NCBI RefSeq assembly: GCF_910592395.1
Contig: NC_088313.1
Location: 2,854,501-2,918,500 of the forward strand
Reading direction: 5' to 3'
Origin: Lineus longissimus
Taxonomy: Eukaryota; Nemertea; Pilidiophora; Heteronemertea; Lineidae
DNA: 64,000 bases
Position 1 is the stretch's first letter. Each line of letters starts with the position of its first letter. The notes under the pieces are model-generated. The model had not been told where the DNA came from. It searched no databases and worked only from the letters and a program-made list of their open reading frames with translations. Of this stretch, positions 63,677 through 64,000 are shown in pieces. The translations under genes and the position numbers were made by a program.

Positions 63677-64000
63677 GTACGTCCATCTAGCGAGGTCTTA
63701 TATCATGCTTTTGCTATTAGTCAATTTCACAAGAAATAATTTAAAAGAATGCACGCGGATTGTTTGCCGATGTCACACAGAAAATTAATAGATGAACAAA
63801 ATGCGTTTTTTTTTCATGTGAAACGTCTTAGTCGGAAATATCTAGGAATACACACTTTCCCAAAATTGAAAAACGTATTACCAACCAAACGACGAGAATT
63901 TGAAGCGAAAAATTCTGGTACACTTTCCTGGAGTGCCCATTATGTCATGATGTTAGGCTTTTTTGAGTGCGGTGTCGACCATCCATGAAATGAACTATCG

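Overview
The window is animal nuclear DNA: spliced genes, several clades of non-LTR retrotransposons, Helitrons, DNA transposons and MITEs, and no prokaryotic gene structure. The gene families present (an invertebrate-type guanylate-binding protein, a Methuselah-like receptor, a short rhodopsin-like GPCR and a secreted multi-ShKT protein) fit a marine invertebrate such as a lophotrochozoan or an invertebrate deuterostome. I cannot name the species.

Region 1 (1-36.5 kb) is one large, imperfect inverted duplication centred near 10.3 kb. Each arm carries a guanylate-binding protein (GBP)-like gene, and the two genes run head to head away from the centre. The left copy (minus strand, exons 7083 to 1925) has aspartate in place of the last P-loop glycine and has lost the 3' part of exon 8. 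The right copy (plus strand, nine exons, 15255 to 36540, 612 codons) keeps the P-loop but has a 15-bp in-frame deletion at the start of its helical region. Its first intron is expanded to about 15.3 kb by a nest of mobile elements (15.78-30.74 kb). In both copies intron 3 has U12-type splice signals and apparent GT-AC ends. Four Helitron-type termini, a foldback family, a TTAA-flanked MITE family and a second dispersed repeat account for most remaining sequence.

Region 2 (36.5-50.6 kb) is mostly mobile DNA. An 81-bp satellite array is split in two (38.7-39.26 and 48.54-49.26 kb) by about 9.3 kb that holds two divergently oriented LINEs: a CR1-like element on the minus strand and a two-ORF LINE on the plus strand. 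A Harbinger-like MITE sits inside ORF1 of the second LINE. LINE 3' fragments follow.

Region 3 (50.6-64 kb) holds three host genes: a Methuselah/class-B-like GPCR exon on the minus strand with a one-base frameshift, an intronless rhodopsin-like GPCR with a signal peptide, and the 5' part of a secreted protein gene whose exons (signal peptide, ShKT, ShKT, linker) all join in phase 1 and which runs out of the window.

The genes do not form a pathway. The main story is duplication and decay of a GTPase gene pair, plus a set of transposon insertions whose exact sites can be read because paralogous DNA or an interrupted reading frame gives the empty site.
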